From assembly GCA_024305405.1 (NCBI GenBank), contig JAKNDB010000103.1, positions 2,852,001 through 2,916,000 on the forward strand: 64,000 bases of DNA. Direction: 5' to 3'. Both the position numbers and the translations under genes were made by a program. A model generated the notes under the pieces. That model was not told where the DNA came from. It made no database searches and worked only from the letters and a program-made list of their open reading frames with translations. Of this stretch, positions 45,745 to 57,771 are shown one piece after another. The stretch comes from Dirofilaria immitis (Eukaryota; Nematoda; Chromadorea; Rhabditida; Onchocercidae). Each line of letters opens with the position of its first letter. The first letter of the stretch is position 1.

Positions 45745-46965
45745 ATGTTGGGTGCTAGTAGTAGTGGTAGTGATGTGAATCCTGACTTACTTCAAGAAGT
45801 TCGTTTATACGAGAATAGTGTGGAACGTGAACGAGTTGATAATATGAGTGAATTGTACGCCGTATTAAATGCCTTGGAATGTTTAGAAAAAGTCTTTAGT
45901 CGTGATTGTATCGCTGCCAAAGAATATACTGCAGAATGTTCGAAACTTTTGGTACAATATAAGGTTAGTTGAATAAAGAAATTTAATTAAGGTAAATTGA
46001 TGGATTTCATTCAAATACTAGTCTAAAAGAAAGAATTGTATTAATTATTCTATGTGACATCTAAAACTTTGCTTTAGGCAGCTAAAATTAAAATTGAAGC
46101 TCCAGAAATTGAATCAAAGGTTGATTATAAATTCAGGAAAAGCGAAAATATTATAGGCAAAATAAATTATCTTTGAAAATTCAGGTTAAGGAAAAACAAT
46201 ATGACGAGTGGAATTGTGGAACTGGGTATTTCAGTAATTTGATTTTCAACTAAATTTTATTTTAAAGGTAGCCTTACGATTGGTACAATGCGATATCGAT
46301 GAATTTGTGAAGAAATATCGTGTGGAATGTCCAGCAGCATTGGAAAGAATTCGTGAAGATCGGCCAATTACTGTAAAAGATGATAAAGGGAATACATTGA
46401 AATGCATTGCAGAGATTGTAGAAATGTTTATTACATTCTTGGATCAGCTAAAATTGAACGTTCGAGCCGTTGATGAGCTATTTCCGACATTAAATGAACT
46501 GAACGTTTCCATCAATTCGATGATTACATTACCGGATAATTTTGACGCAAAACTCAAGGTGATACACTGGTAAGGAATTGTCTTCATTGATAAAATGCCA
46601 AAAATTTTCCACTCTTCAAAATCTTTACTCAGTTCTCTCAAAGTGGAATTAGATATTTATAATCTTGTGGATTGTCCTAAAAGTTCCAAGCAAATTAAGA
46701 AAATTAATGTTGTATCAAGGAAGTAATAGATTTTAGATGCACCGTTAACTAATTATTACTGTTAAACTACTAATGATTCGAAAACCGTTTGTAATTTTAT
46801 GAGATATTAGAAAGTGTTTTATGGTGATATTTCATTATTTCTAGGCACGATAAACTGAAGAGTATGAGCGCAAGTGAGGAAATAAGGGATGAAGATGCAC
46901 GGCAAATGATTTTCGATCTCGAAACTGCCTATAATTCTTTTACTCGTTTCTTACATAATTCCTAA
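45745..46965 (+). CDS. VPS28: ESCRT-I subunit VPS28
   Basis: VPS28 links ESCRT-I to ESCRT-II in sorting ubiquitinated cargo into multivesicular bodies. Exons 45745-45963, 46268-46569 and 46845-46965 give 213 residues (human 221). Conserved blocks are [46 protein letters not shown] and MSASEEI...[15 protein letters not shown]. Frames and splice sites are clean throughout. A 42-base segment (46078-46119) with AG before and GT after is in phase 0 and could be an extra cassette exon between the first two. The start chosen is the ATG nine bases after a TTTTAAG acceptor; an ATG 25 bases further upstream (45720) is also in the open frame. Confidence 0.93.
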
Positions 46966-48415
46966 ATGATGCTCAGAACTTTATTTAAGTACTTTGTAGC
47001 ATGCTATAGATCTTTCCATACCGTAAATTTGTCTTTTATAAAACCAGCGATATGTGATTAAATTAAATGGAATACTTTGATGACTAGCATCATGAGTCTT
47101 TCTCAGAAGTTGCTTTCTGTTTGTCTCGGCGTATAGCCAAAACACATATATTTTAATTGATTCCTTGAGACTTGCTCTGCTACTTAATAGTTTTTGAAGA
47201 TTGTATTCTAAAATTTTTCCTCCCATTCTAAAAAATCTAAAAAGCTCAATAAAATGAACTTTTTTATTCGTCAATTGCTTCATATGATGAACCGAGATTC
47301 TTGTTTCAATTCCTATGATTCTCATCGTTTAATGAGGCAGACCAATCTTTAGTCTTTTTGGGATTTAATTCCACGAAACAGAACAGCTTTTGAAGTTCAG
47401 ATATTTTGATTGAATGTTCATGGTCTGTTCAGTTCATTTATTTTGCATAAATTAAAACTATTTTGCTAAGCAACCTTAACAATAATATTTCAAATTGTAT
47501 CTGAAAATCCATCTGATATAAAAGGTGGAGAAGTCCACTTTTTGGTTATCTTTTGGATGATCCCTAGAACATTCGAAAATTAAGCAGACCATTCATTACA
47601 TTTACAAGTATATTATTATTATTATTGTATCTGCAAAGGTAAGAATAGGGTAGAGTTCATTTCGGACTTATTAATTATAAATTTAAGATTGAATTATGAA
47701 ATTGTTTGAGATTTAACTATTCAATTCTGGATTGGAAATAATAGTGGAAAACTGGACATCAACAAAGCGGATAATTTAAAGTAGCACCATACCTTCCTTT
47801 CTTGCTACAAATTTCTAGCAGGTTTCGGTCAGGTGACGACTGTCAGGTGGTCCGAACTTTGCGCGGCCGAAGTTTGTCGTTGTAGGCGAAGCAGGTGTTG
47901 ACAGTGGGATGTCTGTGAGAAATGGATGGGGTAGGTTGTTGGGTCTTGAGTAGCGTTTTTTGGGTGGTTGGTGTGCATGTGTTCAGTTTACGTGAGTAGC
48001 GTGAAAGGCGATTTTAAAAATTCAAGAGTATGACGTAAAGCTAGAAATTCTGAGGTGTGGATTTGGTTCAGGTAATTTCTACTACACATCAAGATATTTT
48101 GCCTCTACCATGTCTAAGTACATTTATGCATTGCAGTTCACTGGAAGTATTGTATTCTGTCATTGTATTATTAATGGGAAATTGGGATATTTTTTTGTAA
48201 TTTTCACTATGATAAAAATTCGAGAATATCATTTGACATGAGTACAATAAGAAAAATGGACGTGATTTGCGCCTCTTAATACTTGTTTACAGAAATACTT
48301 TGACCTAAATTTAGATGCGGGTTTCTTAGATGAATCGGTTTAATGTCGTATTGTTTCAGGATTCAAACAAAGTAAGCAAATAGTTTTGAGTAATTATATT
48401 TCATCTTTTATAAAA
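46966..48415. other. Spacer between VPS28 and eS27, with a G+C-rich block
   Basis: The first part is presumably VPS28 3' untranslated sequence. A short (ATT)n tract is at about 47615. From about 47820 to 48000 the DNA becomes markedly G+C-richer (GCGCGGCCGAAG at 47858), the likely promoter or first transcribed region of the highly expressed eS27 gene. A TTGTTTCAG acceptor ends at 48359. The minus-strand open frame 46981-47325 resembles nothing known. Confidence 0.5.
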
Positions 48416-48947
48416 ATGCCGTTAGCGCGAGATTTATTGTATCCAGATCCGCAAAAGGTAAGCTTGGCTGCATTATATTTTCATTCTTCTAGTGTAAAAT
48501 TCACTTTCTGACTTAGTACTGTGGAAATCCTGCTGCATTAAGTTTTAATCTGATTTCATTCTTCCATTAAAGCAAAATATATTATTTTTCCAGTTTGTAC
48601 TGTTCTTTATTTGAATCTATATTTCTTGATCGTTTTCGCTGTCATATTATCATTTAATTTGTAAATATTTCATTGTTCCTTACATCATTTGATGTTCATA
48701 GTTAAATTCAATGAATTTGCATTTTCTTTTTAAGGAACGAGAACGATGTAAATTGAAGAGGTTAGTTCAGCAACCCAATTCATTCTTCATGGATGTAAAA
48801 TGTCCGGGATGTTACAAAATTACAACAGTATTCAGTCATGCTCAGTCGGTGGTAGTTTGCGTTGGATGCAATACCGTACTTTGTCAGCCAACTGGTGGAA
48901 AAGCTCATTTAACAGAAGGATGTTCATTTCGGAAAAAGCAGCATTAA
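48416..48947 (+). CDS. RPS27: Small-subunit ribosomal protein eS27
   Basis: eS27 is a zinc-binding protein of the 40S ribosomal subunit. Exon 48416-48457 encodes [14 protein letters not shown] and exon 48735-48947 the rest, 84 residues in all, the same length as human. The match is almost perfect: [20 protein letters not shown] and [17 protein letters not shown]. The four zinc ligands are in the CPGC and CVGC pairs. An acceptor (TTGTTTCAG, ending at 48359) lies 57 bases upstream of the ATG. A polyadenylation signal AATAAA is at 49277-49282. No frame problems are seen. Confidence 0.97.
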
Positions 48948-49957
48948 ATATGAAAATTGTTCCTGTTATTTTACACTAAGAGTATTAATTAATCTAACTT
49001 GTGAATTATTGTTCGATTTGTTTAAAATAGTTAGGCAGTATGGATTATTGACCACTAATGTCTCGTCATTAGAATGAATTTTGTCGATGTTAGGCGTTGG
49101 TTGACTTCTGATATCGGGTGATGAAATGTCATGAATTTAAAAAATGAAATTTAAGTTTAAGAAATTAAGATTAACAAAAATTTTTTTATTATTATTTATA
49201 CGAATTCCTTTGGAATAAGTGGTATTGTTTCTATCTGCATGATTAATTATTGTTGCTATATTTTGTTAGCATTCAAAATAAACAATGTTGAAAGAATTAC
49301 ATCGTCTTTATCTCTCTTGATTTTCTGAGCAAAAATACCGCTGAATGTATTTGCACTACGAAAAACTCAGAAAATATTTTCAAACATTTATACCGTTGTG
49401 AACAGAAGACTATTTGCATGTCTCGTGAAAACACGTAATGTCAACTATCCTAAATATAGGTTATGGAGAATTTGATTTTTGTCTAAACGGACCAGAAATT
49501 CAGCTACTGATTTCAATTCTCCTGATACGACTGACAAGGGTGTTTTACGGTATTTTAATTTACCGATATTTGTTACCACTTTTTATCAGCGTAAAATTGA
49601 AAAATTTTAATGGATAGTATGGTCGAAGAGTGCAGCCTATAGTTATGAAATTCAGCATGTCGATTTTACGTTTATGACAAAAGTATCGCATGCACAATTT
49701 CATATATCAAATTGTTTTGTGTTAAAAAAATCTATTTAAATTAATAACTGCATTTAATTATAGTAATAAAATGTGCCAATATTAGCTTCAAGAAAATTAG
49801 AATTTTGCAGAGAATCAAAGATTTCGCAGGGAAATCAGAATAGAATCTTTGATGCCTTTTTAATTAATTGCATGGAGAGAAAATTGTAAGAATTTTATTA
49901 TATTTTATTTTTTATAACTGTCACTATGAAAATAAATTGTTGAAACAAACATATGGC

Positions 49958-50185
49958 TCATATTTTTACAGAAATGTCTGATTTTGAATTTTTTCGTTTT
50001 CCACTTAATCGATCTGGTGAATTTGATCCTTGTGTGTCACGACAACTTTTCAAATATTTTGTAGAATTTAGAAGTATTGGAGAGGAAGACATCGAAACAG
50101 ATTGTGGCATACTACGTTCATATTCTTGACTCCAACTTTCGGCAATGTTTCTACTCGTCTTAATACTTGGCTGATTTTCATCCAT
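49958..50185 (-). CDS. Possible serine-rich hypothetical protein
   Basis: A 75-codon open frame starts MDENQPSIKTSRNIAESW and is rich in serine, with few of the Phe, Ile, Lys and Asn codons that dominate chance ORFs here. It includes SVSMSSSPILLNS and a basic RLSGKRKNSKSD end. A GTAAAA near its 3' end could be a donor, so it might be a first exon. No family is recognised and no further exon was found. The unusual residue composition is the only argument for coding. Confidence 0.3.
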   Translation of the reverse strand: MDENQPSIKTSRNIAESWSQEYERSMPQSVSMSSSPILLNSTKYLKSCRDTQGSNSPDRLSGKRKNSKSDISVKI

Positions 50186-50769
50186 TACCTTTTTCGGGAA
50201 TGCTATATCGGTTATTATATTATAAAATGTGTTTGCATGTGGATCTTTTTCATCAATGAATTTTGGAATCTAAAAACTAAATATATTTATTATTTATTAG
50301 TGAAAAGAAATAATAAAACTTTAATTTACTTCAACAAATATCGATTGTTAAATCAATTCGATGTCATAATTTGATAATTCAAAAGTAAATTAAAATTCAC
50401 ACAAAATTCATGAATTGAGTCTTTTTGGATCGAATATTTTATTTCCTTTTTTCCTTCATTACAGTTCAATTTTTTATTTAAATTATTATTTTGCTATCAA
50501 ATACCGTTGGTTTTCTTTGAGATTTGCAGAAAACAAATGTACAAATTATCACTGATATCAACAACATTGATATATTACGCAAAAGTATTATTTCAACAAG
50601 CTCGTAATACCACCAATCGATTAGTATCATTTTTTTGAAATTATAAAAATGATTACAATTCATTCTTGTCAATCATTTATATATCAATTGAAGCTGGCCT
50701 AAAGATATTTTATTCATTTGATAAAATTATCGATAGCTTTGTAATTTACATTTATAACATCTGATTAAG

Positions 50770-51170
50770 TCAAGAAATATCGTTTTATCATATTATAATA
50801 CAATAATTGGTATAAACTGATGATAATCGTTTTATTTACCTTATCAATCGTTATCATTCAACATCATATATATTGGTACCTGTCAATCAATCAATATCAT
50901 TAACACATCAGTTAAAAATTGGCATAAGTAATAAAATTTATGCATTTTATTTGCTTAATTAAATTAGTGATATCAATTGTTATCAATCAATATCATTAAA
51001 ACTAAGCAAGGGACAATCGTTTTACTATATTACAATACTATCACTCTGTCGCATAAACTACCGATAATGTTTTATCTATCCTTATCAGTGTTATACATGT
51101 CAGTTAAAAAGTAGCATGAAGAATGAAACATGTTTAATTTATTTGATTAAATTGATGATAGCTTATCAAT
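50770..51170. repeat. Degenerate ~215-bp tandem duplication
   Basis: ATATCGTTTTATCATATTAT near 50777 recurs as CAATCGTTTTACTATATTAC near 51012, each followed by a related ATAAACT..CGATAAT..TTTTAT..CCTTATCA sequence. CATCAGTTAAAAATTGGCAT near 50907 recurs as GTCAGTTAAAAAGTAGCATG near 51098. Two diverged copies are thus visible in non-coding DNA. Confidence 0.5.
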
Positions 51171-52559
51171 TGATATTAATATTATCTAATTAAGGTGAAA
51201 AATTTTATGTCCAAATTGTTGAAATTTTTTAATCATAATTTTTTTATCGATTTCTCTAATTCAAACATCTTTTTTGAATAATATCACATTCGCAAGAATG
51301 TTATAATTATTGCAAGAATGTTATAATTATTCATACATTTATTAAAAAAATTATCCAGTAGTCCTGAAATTATTCATGAAATGAGTTTCATTATTTTGAA
51401 TTACTCAATACGACTAAATCGCAATTAAATCGCATTAATTGCTTCATTGAATTTATCACATATATTTTTATGGTTTTTCAATGTCTTTCTTTTTAAAATA
51501 TTATTTGTATATTTTAAATTTAAATTATAAATTTAATTTTAATATATTTATTTTCTCTCCGAATAACAATTAATTGATATGATAAATTGATATGAATTAA
51601 GTAATTCTAATTAAATTATCATAATTTACCTTTAAATATCATTTAACATTTCATTTAAATATCATATATATTTGCATAGTCTTTTTTCCTTTCTCAACAT
51701 TATTCATATATTTTAAATTTTAGTCTTCAATTTCCTTTTTGCATAATAAATAATTAATTGATATGATAAATGATAAGAAGAAATGAAGCAAATATAAATT
51801 TGAACAAACATTTTCCATTTTTAACACAATAAATTATTGCCATTTTCCTTATTTAATTTATTTAAAAATATTTTTATTTGTAAGTTATTTTTCTTATAAT
51901 ATATTTCATTCAAATAATAATAATAATATTTATTAATAATATAAGGTAAATTTTAATTATAAAACAAAATTCGAAATTGAAATTAAATTTTAAATATCAC
52001 AAAACTATTTTAATTATAATTAATAATAATAAGACAATGTTATTTTATTATACGATGAATTGTAATCAAATTTTCTCATATGATATACATTTAAGTATTT
52101 AATTTTCTTTACAATACTATCTATATTGAATAATCCATTAATTCCATTATTGATGGATAATTTTAAAATAAAATGAAAATTTTAATTTAATTAAAAATTC
52201 GAATCAATCAATCTAACAATGCAAAAGTATCGAACTTTTATTTTGATAAAAAAAAAGTTTGACTGAAAGAAATAAATCAATGAAAAAAAGGGAAAAATAG
52301 CATAGTAAAATATGATATCAAATCTTTTAATTATATAAAAACTAAAAAAATTTAAATATTAGAATTCAAAATTAGAAATTAAATATAGAAATGTGGAATT
52401 CGAATTAAATATTAAAATCGATTTTATTGAACTTTAAGATATTCAATAATTAATGAATCATTCTGATCGTTTTTTCCCTTTCCCCAATTATTCAGGAATT
52501 TATCATGACTTATCAGTAAATGATATTTTTGCTAATTTTTTTTTGTTTCTTAAATTAAA

Positions 52560-52890
52560 GGAATCATTTAAGAAGTATAAATACGTGATACATGCAAATG
52601 TTCAACTATTCAACGCAATTATCATCTCTGATTTCTTTGCTAATATAAATAGTTGAAAGGTTACTTAAAAGTTTGAGTACGTAATACGTAAGAATTATTC
52701 AATCATTTTGGTAAAAAAAGTTATTGCTTCTGATAATTTTATTGATATAAATTGATGAAGTATTATTTAAAAAGTATTAATTAGTAAATGAAATAAACAA
52801 AATTTGAACTAAATTATTACGTCTAATAATTTTGCTAATATAAATTGTTGAAGTTATCAGAGAAGCGTAAATACGTGATACGTGTAAAAA
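52560..52890. repeat. Degenerate ~97-bp repeat with ACGTGATACGTG motif, upstream of collagen
   Basis: About three copies carry TTTGCTAATATAAATAGTTGA-like sequence (near 52637, 52737 and 52831), associated with TAAATACGTGATACATG (near 52579), GAGTACGTAATACGTAAG (near 52674) and TAAATACGTGATACGTG (near 52868). The ACGTRATACGT core is nearly palindromic and looks more conserved than the rest. It lies 250-550 bases before the collagen start, so a role in expression is possible but unproven. Confidence 0.5.
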
Positions 52891-53076
52891 TTGTTATTGA
52901 AGAATGCATGTTAAAATAATCAAATGATAATAAATAAATTTTTCATTAAAATGAACAATATAGTGTTTCCAGTATTGATAATAATATTCTCCTGATGATT
53001 AAATTGCTATATCGTTCCACCATTTTGTACAAACCGGTCTTACGAACGACGACATATATATCAATCGACTCAACTC

Positions 53077-53084
53077 TATAAAAG
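53077..53084 (+). promoter_or_regulatory. TATA box of the collagen gene
   Basis: TATAAAAG lies 37 bases before the collagen ATG, placing initiation only about ten bases upstream of translation. TATA boxes with very short leaders are common for strongly regulated nematode collagen genes. No splice acceptor intervenes, so this message is probably not trans-spliced. Confidence 0.65.
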
Positions 53085-53120
53085 ACATCTTGAAAATTTT
53101 CATTGAAATAACAACAAAAT

Positions 53121-55972
53121 ATGGAAAACAAATCGTCCTTACGTTCCGTTGCTTTTACAGCTGTCGTATTTTCGACAGTTGCCGTAACAGCGTGTATTTT
53201 TACGTTTCCGATGGTTTTCTATTATGTTCAAACATTACAAGCAACTGTACAGGTATATTTTAAAAATTTAAAACAAAAAAAAAAATTATTTAAATTTTTA
53301 ATTTTACAACTATTTATTATTTATTCATTCATTTTATTTCTAAAATAAATTTGTATTATTTTATCTTAAAAAAAAAAAAAAAAGAAAAGAATTTAAAATT
53401 TAATATTCAAAAAAAGAAATTATTTAAAAAAATTTTTATTTTTAGAATAAATAATTATTCTAAAAAATTTATTTGTAATAATATTCAATTTAAATTATTC
53501 CTTTTACTAAAATTTTTTGTTAAATTTAAATTATACAATAAAATAGAAATTTATAATCGAATTAATTTAAAAGAAAAAGAAAAGAAAAAATATTTTTATT
53601 AATAATTATTTTGAATATTTGGAAAAAAATTTCACACAAAATTTAAATCGTTTAATTTTTTTCAGGAAATTAAAAGATTATAAAAATTTAATATTATTAT
53701 TATCATAATATTATTATGATAATTATTATTATTATTACTATCATTTAGATGATAATTTCTTAAATGAATTATTTATTAGTTTTATTAATTAATTTCTTAT
53801 TAATTAATACAATGAAGTGAAAAAGACAAAAAAATGAATGAACAAAAGAATGAAAAGAAAAATGAGAAATTATTTTTAAATTTTGAAATTAATTAAAAAT
53901 CTTTTTTCGACAATACAAAAATAAAGTATTTGATAAATAAGAAGAGAGAGAGAGAGAGAGGGAGAGAGAGAGAGAGGCAGAAAAAAAGGAGCGAAAGATA
54001 TGCACAATTATAATCTTTTGTTCAATTTTAAAAATTCAAAAAGAAATAAAAGAAAAAAGAAATGTAAAATTTTTCCAATCAAACAAGTTCCAATGTAATA
54101 AATAAAGAAAAAAAAAGGAAAAAGGAAAAATGAGAGGTAAGAAAAAAATTGATAGTAATTGCAAAAATATGAAAGAAATCAAATCCAGTTTTCTTAGTTA
54201 TCTCTTTTCAAAAAAAAAAAAGGAAATTTTTAGTTCATTTCATTTTAGACAATTCAAAATTAAATATTTCAAAAATAAAAAGAAATGAAAAGGATAATTC
54301 AATTATTTCATTTCATTCGATATAGCCGAGAATAGAAAGCATAATGAAATAGCCGAGAATAGAAAGTATAATGAAATAGCCGAGAATAGAAAGTATAATG
54401 AAATAGCCGAGAATAGAAAGTATAATGAAATAGCCGAGAATAGAAAGTATAATGAAATAGCCGAGAATAGAAAGTATAATGAAATAGCCGAGAATAGAAA
54501 GTATAATGAAATAGCCGAGAATAGAAAGTATAATGAAATAGCCGAGAATAGAAAGTATAATGAAATAGCCGAGAATAGAAAGTATAATGAAATAGCCGAG
54601 AATAGAAAGTATAATGAAATAGCCGAGAATAGAAAGTATAATGAAATAGCCGAGAATAGAAAGTATAATGAAATAGCCGAGAATAGAAAGTATAATGAAA
54701 TAGCCGAGAATAGAAAGTATAATGAAATAGCCGAGAATAGAAAGTATAATGAAATAGCCGAGAATAGAAAGTATAATGAAATAGCCGAGAATAGAAAGTA
54801 TAATGAAATAGCCGAGAATAGAAAGTATAATGAAATAGCCGAGAATAGAAAGTATAATGAAATAGCCGAGAATAGAAAGTATAATGAAATAGCCGAGAAT
54901 AGAAAGTATAATGAAATAGCCGAGAATAGAAAGCATAATGAAACTTCTAGAGTTTTATAAAGTATTCGAAAATATGAAATTTCTAAAATTATTTTTTCAA
55001 ACTTTTCAATTATATATTTTCGTCTTTTTTCCTTTTTCAGAGTGAAGTAGAATATTGTAAGTCACGTTCACGTGATATGTGGAAAGAGATGGTGGAAATG
55101 GGACCGGAAAGCGGTAACGAACCACTTAATATTCTGGTTCGTGCTACCCGTCAAGCGGAAGCTCAATGCTGCACATGTCAGCAAGGACCGCCTGGACCAG
55201 ATGGACCACCAGGTACACCGGGAAAAGATGGTGCACCAGGTGAAAGTCCCGGAGCACCTGGACCACCAGGTCCAGATGCCGATCTTCATGATCGATTGCT
55301 CCCGGTACCTCCGCAGTGTCCATGCCAAGCTGCACCCGGACCAGTTGGACCACCCGGACCACCTGGACCTGATGGACAAATGGGAAGTCCTGGACCAAGT
55401 AAGCTTCAATTCTAATACTTATTAAGCTGTATATTTTAGATGTTATACAAATTCCCACGTATAAATACTTTTTTAGACGGTGAAGATGGAGCACCAGGAC
55501 CTCAAGGACCACCAGGACCACCAGGTCCACCCGGTCAAAATGGACAGCCTGGACAACGTGGACCACCAGGCGAACCTGGACAACTCATCCCAGGAGAGCG
55601 ACCACCACCAGGACCTCCAGGACAACCCGGACGACCAGGCTCACCAGGACAAGCTGGCCGACCTGGACCACCAGGTAGAGATGGTGAAAACGGAACACCT
55701 GGTGGCCCAGGAGAACCAGGACCACGTGGTAAGTTCAATGATGCATAAAGATAGTCGTTAATTTTATCTCTGTATTTACTAAATTTGAAAATTGAAAAAG
55801 AATCTGAAATTTAAATTTTAGTTGCATATTTGAACAAATTATTAACAAAACACAAATTATAGGTCCACCAGGTCCAACTGGACAACCGGGAGCACAAGGT
55901 GAACCAGGTCAACCAGGTGCACCGGGAAGCTGTGATCATTGTCCACCAGCACGTCTCGCTCCGGGTTATTAA
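53121..55972 (+). CDS. Cuticle collagen, 283 aa
   Basis: A structural protein of the nematode cuticle. Exons 53121-53252, 55041-55398, 55477-55728 and 55863-55972 give 284 codons with no frame defect. The N-terminal cuticle-collagen domain has a membrane segment ([18 protein letters not shown]) acting as signal anchor and the typical [13 protein letters not shown] block. RATR at about residue 80 is a likely subtilisin-type processing site. Gly-X-Y repeats follow in blocks, bounded by cysteine clusters [15 protein letters not shown] and, at the end, [14 protein letters not shown]. Cysteines outside the triple helix should make disulfide cross-links. The third exon is almost pure Gly-X-Y and very proline-rich. 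The first intron is long (1788 bases) and holds a 27-bp minisatellite. The exact collagen within this large family cannot be told. Confidence 0.95.
53943..53978. repeat. (GA)n simple repeat
   Basis: An almost pure GA tract of about 36 bases in the first collagen intron, one of several purine-rich stretches there. Confidence 0.85.
54322..54942 (+). repeat. 27-bp minisatellite, exactly 23 copies
   Basis: The unit is ATAGCCGAGAATAGAAAGTA followed by TAATGAA. It repeats 23 times with no length change (621 = 23 x 27 bases). The 21 inner copies appear identical. The first and last copies share one variant, AAGC for AAGT. Because 27 is a multiple of three and the unit lacks stops in one frame of each strand, it gives long open frames: nine-residue repeats read IAENRKYNE on the plus strand and [13 protein letters not shown] on the minus strand. 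It lies wholly within collagen intron 1, about 100 bases before the acceptor. Confidence 0.97.
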
Positions 55973-57771
55973 GGGCTACGTAACAAGAGAAACTACTATA
56001 TTTCAGAATTTCACCTCTCAATTTCTCTTCTCTCCTACAACAGATAATAAATTATCGTAATCTAAAACATATACAGTACCACAAAACTACAGTAACCTAT
56101 GACATGACTTGATTCGATCGTTAAATAATGCAACAAATTCTGAAACTTTCTGAAATTATAATTTTCACTATCTTTTAGCTATCATTCTCTTTCAATTAAA
56201 AAAAAAAAATTAGTAAATTCAAAATTTAAAACTTATGTGTGCGTAAAAAGCATTCACGTGGAAGCTTGTCGAATTTATCGTGCAACAATATTAAAGAAAG
56301 AATTTGAAATATGTTGATTAAATTGAATTTTTATGAATTTTCAATTTTCAATTCGCAAATAACAAAATATAAATGATAATAGCGATGTATCTGAATAAAA
56401 ATGATCAAAGAATAAATTGTAAAAAATCTTCAATACTCATATAGTAAATTATTGATCAATTTATTGATTCAATTTTCCCATGCTCTTTATTAACGATCAT
56501 TTTTTTAAAAAAAATTTCAAACGATATTCATTAGCTTTGTTTAATGATTTTATGTTGATATTTGTTTTCTGTTCATCATATATTCGGTAATCAGTTAGTT
56601 TTGAGAATTTTTGTTTAAAAAAAAAAATGATGAAATTAGATTTAGCTAAAAAGATGTTTCATCATAGAAAAGCAAAATTTTCAATAATTTAAAGTATAAA
56701 AATATCAGAAATTTTTTTTCATTAAATGAGAAAATATCATCTCCATTTATTATCATCAACTTTCATTAAAATTCATTTGCCGTATTACAACTAATGAAAA
56801 AAAAATTCAGACCGAAATATAAACTTCTAGGGTACAAGCAAGTTGTTGAATCCAACATATTTCTATGATTCCATGAAATTTGAGAGCCTTATTCAATCAT
56901 CCTGAATTGCAATATATTCGTATTTCTTAAAACAATACCCTTTATGATTAACTCTTTTAAGAAATTCCCACAAATTCAAATATAATAGCAAGAGAGGAAA
57001 TGCAAAGCACCGAGCGGAAAATACTGAAATATCAAATGAATTTGAATGACTTATTAAAAAACGAATACATAAATCTGAAGGATAAGACTATTTCCAAGAT
57101 GAGATCACACTTCCAATATGATACTATAGCTAACAATAAATTGTAAATAAAAGAAATTACCACATACAATTTACTTGTTTATAATAAAATGCAGTGAAAA
57201 TGATAGAAACCAACAGATGTATTCCAGGACTTTTAAAAAATCACAGATGGCACATTGTATTTGAATTTATAGAATCAATCAATTAGTGATTTATATTTAA
57301 ACCTTTTGTTTCTCTTGCAATTTGCTAGAATTCTAATATTTTTTCTGCTGAATAGTTTGACTACAGCAGAAAACAAACATGTTTTACGCTCGGTAAATTG
57401 ATGCTGTACAGAAATGCAAACCGTTACTTACAATCGCAACTTTTTTTTTTAAAAAAATATGTAAAGAGGAAAGAAAATAAGCGAATTAAAATAAATTAAA
57501 ACAAAATAAATGAAATTTGCTTTAAAATTGGCCTGAAATGAAAAATAGATTGAAAGCGAAAAATTGAATATGAGTTTAAATTAATAAAAGAACAAATTTC
57601 AAAAATGAATTTATACAAGGATGAATTTAGAACAGGATACATCCTAAAGTAAAAGATGAGGAAAAAATTTTTCTTTTTAAAGTAATTGAGCAAAAGAGAG
57701 TACTCTTTTATGTCGTATTCCAAATCACAATATAACAATTAATAATCATTCTTGTCACAACTAGTTTTTTG
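55973..57771. other. Spacer between converging collagen and EIPR1
   Basis: Contains the collagen 3' end (AATAAA near 56411) and the 3' region of EIPR1. Otherwise A+T-rich with no recognisable coding or repeat structure. Confidence 0.5.

Larger units (their letters stand above)
48948..53120. other. Long spacer between eS27 and the collagen gene
   Basis: More than 4 kb, mostly extremely A+T-rich. It contains the eS27 3' region, one possible small minus-strand coding segment, two degenerate repeat regions and the collagen promoter (all listed separately). Between about 51200 and 52440 I see only low-complexity A+T sequence. Confidence 0.5.

Noticed and set aside
46981..47325. 114-codon minus-strand open frame downstream of VPS28
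   Set aside because: Composition looks random, no family resemblance, and it overlaps the likely VPS28 3' untranslated region.
54313..54936. A 207-codon minus-strand open frame made of a nine-residue hydrophobic repeat
   Set aside because: It exists only because the 27-base minisatellite is a multiple of three and lacks stops in that frame. It lies in a collagen intron and has no start or splice context.
54322..54942. CRISPR array
   Set aside because: The repeat units are directly adjacent with no spacers, in a eukaryotic intron.
55068..55761. Several overlapping open frames on both strands of the collagen exons
   Set aside because: They are shadows of the Gly-X-Y repeat periodicity. Only the frame with regular glycine and correct splice phases is real.
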